In this document: positions 63,942-64,000 of the stretch, one piece after another
How positions within the stretch are numbered: position 1 is the stretch's first letter
How the letters are laid out: every line of letters starts with the position of its first letter
Assembly (NCBI RefSeq): GCF_900091565.1
Contig: NZ_FMCV01000004.1
Coordinates: 124,001 to 188,000, forward strand
Length of the DNA stretch: 64,000 nucleotides
From: Micromonospora marina
GTDB taxonomy: Bacteria; Actinomycetota; Actinomycetes; Mycobacteriales; Micromonosporaceae
Reading direction: 5' to 3'
The notes under the pieces: model-generated
What the model was told of the DNA's origin: nothing
The model's input: only the letters and a program-made list of their open reading frames with translations
Database searches by the model: none
Made by a program: the position numbers and the translations under genes

Positions 63942-64000
63942 ATGTCTTCTGCACGGTTGTTGCCGGGTGCGCCGGTGGCGGAGCAGGTGTTGTCGGAGGT
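63942..64000 (+). CDS. folD: Methylene-THF dehydrogenase/cyclohydrolase FolD, N-terminus only
   Basis: ATG 63942 after GAGGTGT; 19 full codons before the window ends. ARLLPGAPVAEQVLSEV fits the first strand and helix of FolD (LL-GxxVAExVL). The ZTP riboswitch directly in front makes the assignment likely although the catalytic Lys and Rossmann part are outside the window. Confidence 0.65.
   Translation, partial: MSSARLLPGAPVAEQVLSE

Overview
The window is chromosomal DNA from a high-GC actinomycete. Gene content, codon use and synteny fit Micromonosporaceae (Micromonospora or a close relative). The run lnt - ppm - fxsA - rbpA (9.8-13.4 kb) is a typical actinobacterial block. Other actinobacterial signs are BTAD/SARP and HspR-type regulation and a mycothiol-linked DinB-like protein. 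No rRNA, tRNA or CRISPR array was found.

Region by region. 1-4.4 kb: an overlapping operon for anaerobic-style lysine degradation (amidohydrolase end, B12-dependent 5,6-aminomutase kamD/kamE, 3-aminobutyryl-CoA ammonia-lyase, reactivase ATPase), followed by a candidate structured ncRNA with its own promoter and terminator. 4.8-9.7 kb: a DrrAB-like ABC exporter and a large SARP-family regulator. 9.8-15.1 kb: lipoprotein and mannosyl-lipid genes, fxsA, rbpA with a SigR-like promoter, and a peptide transporter. 15-29 kb: an accessory stretch with a TetR/MFS/flavin-monooxygenase/SDR regulon marked by two matching operators, a TerC exporter under a manganese-type (yybP-ykoY) riboswitch, and a TetR-controlled macrolide-type glycosyltransferase. 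29-41 kb: small accessory genes, several decayed genes, hsp20 with a HAIR operator, a solitary tyrosine recombinase, thymidine kinase, transporters and acyltransferase. 41-46 kb: a MerR-controlled reductase/MFS pair and cytochrome bd oxidase (cydAB) with a strong palindrome over its promoter. 46-53 kb: peroxiredoxin, SDR, pyridoxal kinase, AraC/VOC pair and a UvrA2-like ABC protein, with gene remnants between them.

53-60.2 kb holds the most distinctive system: a class III lanthipeptide locus. It has a two-component system with a cotranscribed unknown protein, a divergent LanKC synthetase, a 34-residue precursor peptide (LLNLQ leader motif; SSSISIACC core) with a near-perfect ribosome binding site, a terminator, and an MFS exporter. 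Just after it (60,230-60,257) lies a sequence matching the actinobacterial dif site. A Xer-like tyrosine recombinase starts about 440 bp further on, and its start codon lies inside a perfect palindrome with Xer-site geometry. Top-strand base composition changes from C-rich to G-rich around this point, whichever way the genes run. The window ends with a T4 beta-like protein, a nucleotidyltransferase and the start of folD under a ZTP (pfl) riboswitch.
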